Shown here in pieces: positions 51,811-60,073 of a stretch of 64,000 nucleotides of DNA. Every line of letters starts with the position of its first letter. The first letter of the stretch is position 1. Source of the stretch: Sphingomonas xinjiangensis (GTDB lineage: Bacteria > Pseudomonadota > Alphaproteobacteria > Sphingomonadales > Sphingomonadaceae); contig NZ_JACIJF010000008.1 of the NCBI RefSeq assembly GCF_014199255.1, positions 62,001 through 126,000 of the forward strand, given 5' to 3'. A program made the position numbers and the translations under genes. The notes under the pieces are model-generated. The model searched no databases and was not told where the DNA came from. It was given only the letters and a program-made list of their open reading frames with translations.

Positions 51811-52296
51811 ATGGCCAAGACTCCAAGACCGCTTGTTGGGCTGGCCGCAGGCGTGGCGGCGGGGCTGGTCGCGTCCGCGGCGATGGCAGCATTCCAGGGG
51901 CAGGCGCAAAAGCTGCTGCCGGATCAAGGCGGGAGCGACGATGATCCGTCGACGGTGAAGGCCGCAGACGCCGCCAGCGAAGTCATTGTCGGCGAGCCCG
52001 TGCCCGAGCCGTATCGCGAGCAGGCCGGGCAAGCGGTGCATTATCTGGTCGGCGGCGTTTTGGGCGGCATTTATGGTGTGCTGGCCGAGTACAAGCCGGA
52101 GGCGAGCGCAGGCTTCGGCACCGCTTATGGCATCGCCACCTCGGCGCTGCTGGACGAAGGCGCGGTGCCTGCCGCAGGGCTGGCGCCTGCGCCGACCGAG
52201 ACCTCTCTGGTCACCCACATGTATGGGACCGCGTCGCACATGGTCTATGGCTGGGTGCTGGAGTCCGTGCGCGCGCTGATCGCCGGGCGGGGCTGA
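51811..52296 (+). CDS. DUF1440 (YagU-like) membrane protein
   Basis: This 161-residue protein has a hydrophobic N-terminus (GLAAGVAAGLVASAAMAAFQ), HYLVGGVLGGIYGVLAEYKP, and a C-terminal ASHMVYGWVLESVRALI. These are DUF1440 features; the E. coli relative YagU is linked to acid resistance, though the function here is not known. The ATG at 51811 is near GGAGCATC. It converges with the exonuclease gene. Confidence 0.75.
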   Translation: MAKTPRPLVGLAAGVAAGLVASAAMAAFQGQAQKLLPDQGGSDDDPSTVKAADAASEVIVGEPVPEPYREQAGQAVHYLVGGVLGGIYGVLAEYKPEASAGFGTAYGIATSALLDEGAVPAAGLAPAPTETSLVTHMYGTASHMVYGWVLESVRALIAGRG

Positions 52297-52316
52297 GCGC
52301 GGTATAGCTTAACGGC

Positions 52317-52334
52317 CCCGGAAATTACTCCGGG
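52317..52334. terminator. Short hairpin between convergent genes
   Basis: Stem CCCGGA / TCCGGG with an AATTAC loop, 20 nt after the DUF1440 stop and just before the exonuclease stop. A short bidirectional terminator candidate; no T-run. Confidence 0.4.
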
Positions 52335-52340
52335 AGGGTG

Positions 52341-53144
52341 TCAGAACAGTTCCGGTTGCCTCGTCACCCGGCGCGTCACTGCGCCGCCGCCGGTGCGCCT
52401 GAAATATTCCTGCTCGGCTGTATGACGGACATCGACGTCACGGTCGGTAAGGAAGCCCGCGAGCGACTCCTCGCTGATCTCGTGCCATTCCTTGCCGCGG
52501 TCGGGGCCGTAGCGCACGCGCGGCAACAGGCCGGGCTCCTTGGACCACTGGATCAGCTGCTCGACGCCGACTTCGTTGAGCATGTCGCGCAGATGATGCG
52601 CGGTGACATAGGCGTCGGGGAAGGCGCGGTGCGCCGGAAGGCCGCGCTCATGCTCCAGCCCGTCGGGCATCCGCCAGTAGCGCAGCATCTGGTTGGAGAA
52701 GCCGGGCGAGCCCGGCCACAGCCGCATCGAGCACTTCCAGGTGCAGATCCAGTCGGCCCCGCGGGTGAGCGCGGCGGTGCAATATTGCTCCTCGAAGTCC
52801 GACCGATGCGCTGCCAGCGCGACCCGCCGCGGCCAGGGGTCGAGGATCGGTCGCGCGACATCGTGCCAGTATGGCGCATCGGCGACATCCTCGTTTCGGA
52901 TATGGTGCACCGCCATGGTCAGCGGCGGGATTTGGCGGCCTGGATTGACCAGCCGGTGCCCGCCCTCCCCTTGCAGCTCCCAGCGCCCGTCCGACCCCAG
53001 TACGACATCCTGCCAGCCGATCTCGCACACGCCATGCGTGGGAGGAGCCTGGCCGGTGGTTTCGAGGTCGATGACGCGGATGATCTGGGGAGGTGGCGGA
53101 GCCATACGGCGGATGTGGGGCCTTGGCGCCGATTTTGCCAGCAT
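52341..53144 (-). CDS. DnaQ-like 3'-5' exonuclease (DEDDh family)
   Basis: This 267-residue protein has the exonuclease motifs: RVIDLETTG (DxE, Exo I), VALAAHRSDFEEQYC (Exo II, second Asp) and HRAFPDAYVTAHHLRDML (H...D, Exo III). The rest has a C-terminal extension of about 100 residues (WSKEPGLLPRVRYGPDRGKE, EQEYFRRTGGGA). Resembles exodeoxyribonuclease X-type proteins. The ATG at 53144 has GGAGGGG five bases upstream, inside the terminator stem of the phosphomutase gene. A second in-frame ATG at 53105 is possible. Confidence 0.85.
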   Translation of the reverse strand: MLAKSAPRPHIRRMAPPPPQIIRVIDLETTGQAPPTHGVCEIGWQDVVLGSDGRWELQGEGGHRLVNPGRQIPPLTMAVHHIRNEDVADAPYWHDVARPILDPWPRRVALAAHRSDFEEQYCTAALTRGADWICTWKCSMRLWPGSPGFSNQMLRYWRMPDGLEHERGLPAHRAFPDAYVTAHHLRDMLNEVGVEQLIQWSKEPGLLPRVRYGPDRGKEWHEISEESLAGFLTDRDVDVRHTAEQEYFRRTGGGAVTRRVTRQPELF

Positions 53145-53147
53145 CTA

Positions 53148-53174
53148 AGCCCCTCCCGCAGAACGGGAGGGGCT
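53148..53174. terminator. Hairpin between the phosphomutase and exonuclease genes
   Basis: Perfect 11-bp stem AGCCCCTCCCG / CGGGAGGGGCT with CAGAA loop. It lies after the phosphomutase stop (both genes read leftward), and its left arm also supplies the ribosome binding site of the exonuclease gene, so it could both end one transcript and limit translation of the next. Confidence 0.6.
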
Positions 53175-53183
53175 AGCGTTGGA

Positions 53184-54587
53184 TCAATGCGCCGCTTGCG
53201 GCCCGCGCTGAAGGCCGCTCGCGGCCAGCTGTGCATCGATCATCGCCATAAGCCGGTCCAGCCCTTCCTGGCTCTTGGCTTCGGCACGCGCGACCAGCAC
53301 GTCCTGCGTGTTGGACGCGCGCAGCAGCCACCAACCATCGGCGGTATTCACGCGCGCGCCGTCCGTGCGGTCGACATCGGCGCCTTCGGCTTCGAGCCGC
53401 TCGAGCACTTCGTCGATCACGGCGAACTTGCGGCTCTCGTCCACCTGGAAGCGCATTTCCGGCGTGTTGATCATCGCCGGCATGTCGTCCTTGATCTGGT
53501 TCATCGACTTGCCGATCGTGTGCACCGCGCGGATCAGCTGGACGGCGGCGAACTGCGCGTCGTCATAGCCGTAATAGTCGTAGAAAGGTTGGGCAAAGAA
53601 GATGTGGCCGCTCATCTCGCCGGCGAGCGGGGCGTGCGTTTCCTTCATCTTGGTCTTGATCAGGCTGTGGCCGGTCTTCCACATCACCGGCTTGCCGCCC
53701 AGCTCCGCGATGCGATCATACAGCGCCTGGCTGGCCTTGACGTCGGCGATCACCGTCGCGCCCGGCTCGGCCTTGAGCAGCGGCTCGGCAAGCACCGACA
53801 GGATCTGGTCGCCCCAGATCACGCGGCCCTGGCCGTCGATCGCGCCGATCCGGTCGCCGTCGCCGTCGAACGCCAGCCCGAAGTCGAGCCCCTTCTCGGC
53901 CACCAAAGCCTTGAGGTCGGCAAGGTTCTTTTCCTCGGTGGGATCGGGATGGTGATTGGGGAAGTTGCCGTCCACATCGGTGAAGATGGTGAAGTGCTCG
54001 CCCGGAAGCTGGGCAACCAGCTTCTCGATCACCGGACCCGCTGCGCCGTTGCCCGCGTCCCAGCCGATGCGGAAGCTGCCGCCGGCATAGCCTGCAAGCA
54101 GGCGACCGACATAGGCGTCTTCGATGTCATAGTCGGTAACAGTGCCTGCGTCGCCCGCTTCGACCGCGTCCCAGTCGCCCTCTGCCGAAAGCCGGCCGAG
54201 CCCCTGAATGTCCTCGCCAAAGAACGGGCGGTGCTGGAACACCATTTTGAAGCCGTTGTAATTGCCCGGATTGTGGCTGCCGGTGATCTGGATGCCGCCA
54301 TCCACCTCCAGCGTCGCTTCGGCATAATAGAGCATCGGCGTGGGCCCCATGCCGATGCGCACCACGTCACATCCGCACGACGTCAGCCCCTCGACCAGCG
54401 CAGCCTCGAGCTCTGGCGACGACAGGCGGCCATCGCGGCCCACCGCCACGCGGTGCCCGCCGGCGCGGCGCAGCAGCGTGGCAAAGCTGCGGCCGATCGC
54501 GCGGGCGTCCTCGGTCCCGAGCGTCTGCCCCACGATCCCGCGGATGTCGTACTCGCGCAGCGAGGTGGGGTCGAAACGATGCGTCAT
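53184..54587 (-). CDS. Phosphomannomutase/phosphoglucomutase
   Basis: This 467-residue alpha-D-phosphohexomutase has the serine phosphate loop in GGIQITGSHNPGNYNGFKM (TGSHNP), metal-binding GLAFDGDGDRIGAIDG, and EMSGHIFFAQPFYDYYGYDD. The C-terminal domain has RTDGARVNTADGWWLLRASNTQ. It interconverts mannose-1-P/mannose-6-P and glucose-1-P/glucose-6-P for polysaccharide precursor synthesis. I chose the ATG at 54587 with GGAGG 5 nt upstream. The frame opens further upstream, but without such a site. Confidence 0.92.
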   Translation of the reverse strand: MTHRFDPTSLREYDIRGIVGQTLGTEDARAIGRSFATLLRRAGGHRVAVGRDGRLSSPELEAALVEGLTSCGCDVVRIGMGPTPMLYYAEATLEVDGGIQITGSHNPGNYNGFKMVFQHRPFFGEDIQGLGRLSAEGDWDAVEAGDAGTVTDYDIEDAYVGRLLAGYAGGSFRIGWDAGNGAAGPVIEKLVAQLPGEHFTIFTDVDGNFPNHHPDPTEEKNLADLKALVAEKGLDFGLAFDGDGDRIGAIDGQGRVIWGDQILSVLAEPLLKAEPGATVIADVKASQALYDRIAELGGKPVMWKTGHSLIKTKMKETHAPLAGEMSGHIFFAQPFYDYYGYDDAQFAAVQLIRAVHTIGKSMNQIKDDMPAMINTPEMRFQVDESRKFAVIDEVLERLEAEGADVDRTDGARVNTADGWWLLRASNTQDVLVARAEAKSQEGLDRLMAMIDAQLAASGLQRGPQAAH

Positions 54588-54693
54588 GATGCCTCCGGGA
54601 AGATGTTGCTCGCCCAATCCGCGAAACGGGGAGAAGTTTCAATTTCGGAGGCGTAACAGGTGCCGTTTTCGCGGCGAATGGCGCGCAGTCGCG

Positions 54694-55011
54694 TCAGCGG
54701 CGCAGCAAAAGGTCGCGTGCGGCGTTCACGCGGCGCGTGAGTTCTTCGGATCCGCCGCGGTCGGGATGCACCGCGGACACCAGCCGGCGGTGCGCCGCCT
54801 TGATCTCGTCGCGCCCTGCCCCGGCCTGGAGACCGAGGATCGCGCGCGCTTCGGCCTCGTCCAGCGAAACGGCCACCGGCAGACCCCGCGCCCCGCCGCG
54901 GGGCTTTGGCGCCCGGCGCTTGATCGGCCGGCCCGCCGTGTAACGCTTGGGTCCCCGCCACAACAGATAGAGTCCATAGACCACCAGCAGCGCGAGGATC
55001 AGCTTGACCAT
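54694..55011 (-). CDS. Membrane-anchored J-domain protein (Tim14/Pam18-like)
   Basis: This 105-residue protein has one N-terminal membrane helix (VKLILALLVVYGLYLLW), a short basic/proline-rich linker and a C-terminal J-domain. It contains the HPD (residues 82-84) in AVHPDRGGSEELTRRVNAARD. J-domain proteins stimulate Hsp70 ATPases. The arrangement (helix, then J-domain ending at the C-terminus, with HPDxGGS and NAAKDLL-like end) resembles mitochondrial Tim14/Pam18 and its alphaproteobacterial relatives. The start overlaps the mipZ stop (TGATG), so co-translation with MipZ is likely. Confidence 0.85.
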   Translation of the reverse strand: MVKLILALLVVYGLYLLWRGPKRYTAGRPIKRRAPKPRGGARGLPVAVSLDEAEARAILGLQAGAGRDEIKAAHRRLVSAVHPDRGGSEELTRRVNAARDLLLRR

Positions 55012-55805
55012 CAGGCGACCGCCGGCAGCGCATGCTCGGGCAGCGCCAACCCGGCCATCATCTCACGCAGCTCCTGCCGCGCGGCGACATGGCTGAGGCC
55101 CATTTCGCCGAATTCGCGGGCATCGAGCATGGTCAGTCCCTGCGGGAACAGCTCGCGATAGATCACGCGCTCGGACAGGCCGGAGATCACGCGAAAGCCG
55201 ACGCGCTTGGACAGTTGGTCGATCGCTTCCGACACGCGGCGCATGTTGCGTGCCTCGATATGCTGCATGCGGTTGCGCAGCACGACCCAGTCGATCGTCT
55301 CGCCATTGGCGCCCGCGCGGCGCTTGCGCGACTCCCAGATCAGCTCGGAATAGAAGCTCGGGCGCTGCACGCGAAAGGTTTCCGGGTCGACGTGACCGAT
55401 CAAGTCGAAATCGACGAAGCTGTCGTTCATCGGCGTGACCAGTGTATCGGCGTTGGTCACCGCGATCCGCGCGAACTTGTCGTCGCGGCCCGGCGTGTCG
55501 ATGACCAGGAAATCGGCGTCCTGCCCCAGCCGGTCGAGCGTCTCGGCGAAGAAGTCCATGCTTTCGCCGTCATGCGTTTCATAGACCGGGATCGGCAGTT
55601 CGCGGCCTTTGCGCTTGGCGGTGGCGTGGCGGTTATCGAGATAGCGGCCCATCGTCCGCTGGCGGTGATCCAGGTCGAAGCACGCCACGCGCGCGCCCTT
55701 GAACGCCAGCGCGATGGCGGCATGAACGGCAGTGGTGGATTTGCCCGTGCCTCCCTTCTCGTTTGCAAAAACGAGAACGTGCAAGCGCTTAGCTGCCTCG
55801 GTCAC
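55011..55805 (-). CDS. mipZ: Division-plane positioning ATPase MipZ
   Basis: This 264-residue ParA/MinD-family ATPase has Walker A VFANEKGGTGKSTTAVHAAI (deviant Walker A GGTGKST) and Walker B FLVIDTPGRDD, with FDLDHRQRTMGRYLDNR near residue 45. MipZ in alphaproteobacteria forms a gradient from the poles and keeps FtsZ at midcell. It is the first of two genes with the J-domain protein. GTG start at 55805 with AAGGAAG about 8 nt upstream. It is divergent from panC. Confidence 0.92.
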   Translation of the reverse strand: MTEAAKRLHVLVFANEKGGTGKSTTAVHAAIALAFKGARVACFDLDHRQRTMGRYLDNRHATAKRKGRELPIPVYETHDGESMDFFAETLDRLGQDADFLVIDTPGRDDKFARIAVTNADTLVTPMNDSFVDFDLIGHVDPETFRVQRPSFYSELIWESRKRRAGANGETIDWVVLRNRMQHIEARNMRRVSEAIDQLSKRVGFRVISGLSERVIYRELFPQGLTMLDAREFGEMGLSHVAARQELREMMAGLALPEHALPAVA

Positions 55806-55884
55806 CCAGAAGACTTCCTTTGTTGATCGCGCCGCCTCCTGCCCATAGAAGGCCGCGCTCCTGCTTTATCGAAAGACCCAAGTC

Positions 55885-56733
55885 GTGCAAACCGTCCGTC
55901 AGCTTCCTGCCCTTCGCGAGGCCGTTGCCGCGTTTCGCGCCGCCGGGGAGCGTGTGGCGCTGGTGCCGACCATGGGTGCGCTGCATGACGGCCATCTGGC
56001 GCTTGTGGAAGCGGCAAAGCGCGCCGCGACTCGCGTGATCGTGTCGATCTTCGTCAATCCCAAGCAGTTCGGGCCGAACGAGGATCTGGCGAAATATCCG
56101 CGCAAGGAGCTTGCCGACTCGCGGATGCTGTCGACGGCGGGCGCCGACCTGTTGTGGCTGCCGCCGGTGGAAGTCATGTACCCCGAAGGCTTCGAAACCA
56201 CAGTGTCCGTTGCCGGGGTGAGCCAAGTGCTGGATGGCGCCGCACGGCCCGGGCATTTCGACGGCGTGGCAACCGTGGTCACCAAGCTGTTCAACCAGGT
56301 GCAGCCGGACGTCGCGCTTTTCGGTGAGAAGGACTGGCAGCAATTGCAGGTGATCCGCCGCCTGGTCGCCGATCTCGACCTACCGGTGGAGATCCTGGGC
56401 GTGCCCACCTATCGCGACGATGATGGCCTCGCGCTCTCCTCGCGCAACGCATATCTGATCGCCGAAGAGCGGGCGCGCGCTGTCGCCCTGCCCCGCGCGC
56501 TGGGCTTTGCCGAACGCGCGATCGCCAAAGGCGACGATCCCGAGGGCGCACTGGCGCAGGCGCGCGAGACGCTGGCCGCCGCCGGCTTCGAGGTCGACTA
56601 TGTGGCGCTGGCCGATGCTGAAACCTTGGGCGATCCGGTCGCGGGCCGGCCGATGCGCCTGCTGGGTGCGGCACGGATCGGGGGCACGCGGCTGATCGAC
56701 AACATTCCCGTCACTACGAATGAACACGGTTAA
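55885..56733 (+). CDS. panC: Pantothenate synthetase
   Basis: The 282-residue enzyme joins pantoate and beta-alanine with ATP. It has VPTMGALHDGHLALVEAAKR (adenylation HIGH-like), FVNPKQFGPNEDLAKYPR, VFGEKDWQQLQVIRRLVADL-like (ALFGEKDWQQLQVIRRLVAD) and SSRNAYL with R for ATP. GTG start at 55885. The overlap with the terminator downstream is short; panB and panD are not in the window. Confidence 0.94.
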   Translation: MQTVRQLPALREAVAAFRAAGERVALVPTMGALHDGHLALVEAAKRAATRVIVSIFVNPKQFGPNEDLAKYPRKELADSRMLSTAGADLLWLPPVEVMYPEGFETTVSVAGVSQVLDGAARPGHFDGVATVVTKLFNQVQPDVALFGEKDWQQLQVIRRLVADLDLPVEILGVPTYRDDDGLALSSRNAYLIAEERARAVALPRALGFAERAIAKGDDPEGALAQARETLAAAGFEVDYVALADAETLGDPVAGRPMRLLGAARIGGTRLIDNIPVTTNEHG

Positions 56734-56772
56734 CCCCGTTAACCTTTTCTTCCGACTTCACCGCCAAAACCA

Positions 56773-56796
56773 CTGATCAGAGGGATCAGATTTTTT
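56773..56796 (+). terminator. Rho-independent terminator after panC
   Basis: Stem CTGATC (56773-56778) / GATCAG (56784-56789) with AGAGG loop, then A and six T. Classic intrinsic terminator shape, 40 nt after the panC stop and only 12 nt before the Sel1 gene start. Confidence 0.75.
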
Positions 56797-56807
56797 GAGG
56801 TGACGTC

Positions 56808-57104
56808 ATGGGCAGCAGCCTGAAGAGCGCACGTTTCCTGATCGAAAGCCGGCTGCGCGATGCGGCCAAGGGCGACGCATCAGCGTGCTACGACTTGGGA
56901 ATGGTATATTCGAGCGGCGCCGATGGCGTCGACGTGAACCTTACCGAAGCGCACAAATGGTTCAACATCGCCGCCGTGTCGGGCAGCAGCGAGGCACAGT
57001 TGTGCCGCGCCGAGATCGCCGAGGACATGACCGCACGTGAGATCAACGACGCGCAAAAGGCGGCACGCGCCTGGCTGCGCGGCACGCAGCTGCGCGCGGC
57101 CTAA
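56808..57104 (+). CDS. Sel1-like repeat protein, 98 aa
   Basis: The protein has one and a half Sel1-type repeats: KGDASACYDLGMVYSSGADG followed by VDVNLTEAHKWFNIAAVSGS, then AEIAEDMTAREINDAQKAAR. Such repeats mediate protein contacts. The ATG follows GAGGTGACGTC. Single small gene between the panC terminator and the repeat before topA. Function unknown. Confidence 0.75.
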   Translation: MGSSLKSARFLIESRLRDAAKGDASACYDLGMVYSSGADGVDVNLTEAHKWFNIAAVSGSSEAQLCRAEIAEDMTAREINDAQKAARAWLRGTQLRAA

Positions 57105-57123
57105 GGTCTCCCCAAATCTCATG

Positions 57124-57293
57124 ATACCTCCCCGGAACAGGGAGGGGGACCATGCGCAAATATGGTGGAGGGGCCGCGCCGCCGCAGGCGCGGGACTTCT
57201 CAAGCACAGGGGATAACCGCCGCCGCTGGCTGTGGCCCTTCCACCCCGCAACTGCCTTGCGCGGTCCCCCTCCCCGTGCGGGGGAGGTATCTA
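57124..57293. repeat. Inverted-repeat element upstream of topA's 3' end
   Basis: Arms ATACCTCCCC...GGGAGGGGGACC (57124-57151) and GGTCCCCCTCCC..GGGGGAGGTAT (57265-57293) are imperfect inverted repeats. The interior has ATGGTGGAGGGGCCGCGCCG, a sphingomonad-style repeat. It is non-coding, about 170 bp, and its right end touches the topA stop. It belongs to another family than the 35-bp module. Confidence 0.6.
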
Positions 57294-59879
57294 CTCCTCA
57301 GCCTCAGCCTTCTTCGGCGCAGCCTTCTTCGGCGCAGCCTTCTTCGCCGCCGGCTTCTTGGCCGCGGCCTTGGCGGGAGCCTTCTTGGCCGGTGCCTTCT
57401 TCTTCGCAGGCGCCTTCTTCTTGCCCTTGGCCGGCGCCGCCGCGGCGCGCGCGTCGATCAGCTGGGCGGCTTCCTCCAGCGTCAGCTGCTCCTTGTCGAT
57501 CGACTTGGGCAAGGTCGCGTTGGTCTCGCCGTCGGTGACATACGCACCATAGCGGCCTTCCATCAGCTTGATCTCGGCCTCGCTGCGCGGATGCTTGCCT
57601 AGCACCTTCAGCGGCTCGCGCGCCGCGCCGCGTGCCGGGCGGCCGCCGCCCGCCGCCGCTTCGGCAAGCTTGACCACGGCGGCGTTCATGCCCGTCTCGA
57701 ACACGTCAGCGGTGGACTGTAGCCGCGCATATTTACCGGCATGCGCCAGATACGGCCCATAGCGGCCGATGGAGGCGGTGATCGGCTCACCACTCTCGGG
57801 GTGATTGCCGATCGTGCGCGGCAGCTTGAGCAGCTTCAACGCCCATTCTAGGTCGAGTTCGATATCCTTGGGGATCGACGCCTTGGGCGCCTCCTTGCCG
57901 TCGCCAAGCTGGATGTAAGGCCCGAACCGTCCCGACTTGCGCTCGACCTGGAGCCCGGTGTCCGGGTCGGTGCCGAGCACTTCGGGTGCCGCATCCTCGC
58001 CCTCGCCGCCGGGCTGGGCGAAGCGGCGGGTGAACTTGCATTCGGGATAGTTCGAGCAGGCGATGAACGCGCCGAAGCGGCCGCCGCGCAGCGCCAGCTG
58101 GCCATTGCCGCAATTGGGGCATAGCCGCGGATCGGAGCCATCGGCCTTTTGCGGGAACAGGTACGGCGCAAGGAACTGGTCGAGCTCGGCGGTGATCGCC
58201 GAGGGCTGCTGCTCCATCACTTCGGACGTGCGCGGCTTGAAGTCCTTCCAGAACGCCTCGAGCACTGCCTGCCACAGCGCGCGCCCCCCCGACACGTCGT
58301 CCAGCTCTTCCTCAAGCTCGGCGGTGAAGTCGTAGGAGACGTACTTTTCAAAGAAGCGCTCGAGGAACGCCGTCAGCAGGCGCCCGCTTTCCTCGGCGAA
58401 GAAGCGGTTCTTCTCCACGCGAACATAGGCGCGGTCCTTGAGCACCTGGATGATCGACGCGTAGGTCGAAGGGCGCCCGATGCCGAGCTCCTCCAGCCGC
58501 TTGACCAGCGAGGCTTCGGAGAAGCGCGGCAGCGGCTGGGTAAAATGCTGCTCGGCATTCACTGCCTTCTTTGCCGGAGCGGCGCCTTCGCTCATACGGG
58601 GCAGACGGCGGCTGTCCTCGTCGCCCTCATCATCCCGCCCTTCCTCGTACAGCGCGAGATAGCCTGGGAAGAGCACGACCTGGCCGGTGGCGCGCAGCGC
58701 GTGCTGGCCGGTGCCGTCCTGCAATTCGATGGTGGTGCGCTCCATGCGCGCCGACGCCATCTGGCTGGCGAGCGCGCGCTTCCAGATCAGCTCGTACAGC
58801 CGGCCATGGTCGCCGCTACCGGCCTTGTCCTTGGAAAAGTCGGTGGGGCGGATCGCCTCGTGTGCTTCCTGCGCGTTCTTCGCCTTGGTCTGGTACTGGC
58901 GCGGCTTGTCCGGCACGTAGCTGCCGTCATAGCGGGTGGCGACGGCCTTGCGCGCTTCCTGGATCGCACCGCCGTCCATCTGAACGCCGTCCGTACGCAT
59001 GTACGTGATCGCGCCGTCCTCGTAGAGACCCTGCGCGACGCGCATGGTGTGGCTCGCCGAGAAGCCGAGCTTGCGCGCCGCCTCCTGCTGAAGCGTCGAG
59101 GTGGTGAAAGGCGGCGGCGGGTTGCGCGTGGCGGGCTTGGTTTCGACCGACACCACGGTGAAGCGGCCTTCCTCGACTGCCTTCTTGGCGGCGAGCGCGG
59201 TGCCTTCGTCGCCGATCGACAGGCGGTCGAGCTTGTCGCCCTTGAACTTGACCATGCGCGCCTGGAACGGCGTGCCGTCCTGTTCCAGTTCCGCGATTAC
59301 CGACCAATATTCCTGGGGTTTGAAGCTTTCGATCTCGCGCTCGCGGTCGACGATGATGCGCAGCGCCACCGACTGGACACGGCCCGCCGACTTCGCGCCG
59401 GGCAGCTTGCGCCACAGCACCGGCGACAAGGTGAAGCCGACCAGATAATCCAGCGCGCGGCGGGCGCGGTATGCGTCGATCAGGTCGGTGTCGAGTTCAC
59501 GCGGTGCCTTCATCGCCGCGAGGATCGCCGGCTTGGTGATCGCGTTGAACGTGACGCGCTCGACTTCCTTTGGCAGCGCCTTCTTCAGTCGCAGCACTTC
59601 CTGGACGTGCCAGCTGATCGCCTCACCCTCGCGATCGGGATCGGTGGCGAGGATCAGTCGGTCCGCCTTTTTGGCCTCGTCGGCGATCGCCTTGAGCTGC
59701 TTGCTCTTGTCGGCATAGGTTTCCCACTCCATCGCGAACCCTTCATCGGGGTTCACCGATCCGTCGCGCGGCGGCAAGTCGCGGACGTGACCATAAGAGG
59801 CCAGGACGCGGTAATCCTTGCCGAGATACTTCTCGATGGTTTTCGCCTTGGCGGGCGATTCGACGATGACAAGCTGCAT
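57291..59879 (-). CDS. topA: DNA topoisomerase I
   Basis: The 862-residue type IA topoisomerase relaxes negative supercoils. It has the Toprim domain (LVIVESPAKAKTIEKYLG and ATDPDREGEAISWH), the active-site tyrosine in YEDGAITYMRTDGVQMDG, a zinc finger LCPNCGNGQLALRGGRFGAF and C-terminal topo-like repeats (IGRYGPYLAHAGKYA). The tail is a Lys/Ala/Pro repeat (KKKAPAKKKAPAKKAPAKAA), which explains the simple sequence repeats at 57294-57440. ATG at 59879. It is divergent from the esterase gene. Confidence 0.96.
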   Translation of the reverse strand: MQLVIVESPAKAKTIEKYLGKDYRVLASYGHVRDLPPRDGSVNPDEGFAMEWETYADKSKQLKAIADEAKKADRLILATDPDREGEAISWHVQEVLRLKKALPKEVERVTFNAITKPAILAAMKAPRELDTDLIDAYRARRALDYLVGFTLSPVLWRKLPGAKSAGRVQSVALRIIVDREREIESFKPQEYWSVIAELEQDGTPFQARMVKFKGDKLDRLSIGDEGTALAAKKAVEEGRFTVVSVETKPATRNPPPPFTTSTLQQEAARKLGFSASHTMRVAQGLYEDGAITYMRTDGVQMDGGAIQEARKAVATRYDGSYVPDKPRQYQTKAKNAQEAHEAIRPTDFSKDKAGSGDHGRLYELIWKRALASQMASARMERTTIELQDGTGQHALRATGQVVLFPGYLALYEEGRDDEGDEDSRRLPRMSEGAAPAKKAVNAEQHFTQPLPRFSEASLVKRLEELGIGRPSTYASIIQVLKDRAYVRVEKNRFFAEESGRLLTAFLERFFEKYVSYDFTAELEEELDDVSGGRALWQAVLEAFWKDFKPRTSEVMEQQPSAITAELDQFLAPYLFPQKADGSDPRLCPNCGNGQLALRGGRFGAFIACSNYPECKFTRRFAQPGGEGEDAAPEVLGTDPDTGLQVERKSGRFGPYIQLGDGKEAPKASIPKDIELDLEWALKLLKLPRTIGNHPESGEPITASIGRYGPYLAHAGKYARLQSTADVFETGMNAAVVKLAEAAAGGGRPARGAAREPLKVLGKHPRSEAEIKLMEGRYGAYVTDGETNATLPKSIDKEQLTLEEAAQLIDARAAAAPAKGKKKAPAKKKAPAKKAPAKAAAKKPAAKKAAPKKAAPKKAEAEE

Positions 59880-60073
59880 GAAGTTCTCGGAAGTCCTTAC
59901 GTGTACGCGTACGAGAGTGGGGAGCCGACACGGCAGCCGTCAACCCGCGCCACTAAGCCGGGGGCGCGGCGAAGGCCAGCCGCCGGGGCAAGATTTCGGC
60001 CAAGCATCGGGAACGGCACGGGATTCGCTTCGTTCTCTCGCAGAATCAACACAGATCAATTGGAGATGAGCGC

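Noticed and set aside
57294..57440. Tandem short repeats (TTCTTCGGCGCAGCC and similar)
   Set aside because: They encode the Lys/Ala/Pro-rich tail of TopA and are explained by the protein sequence.
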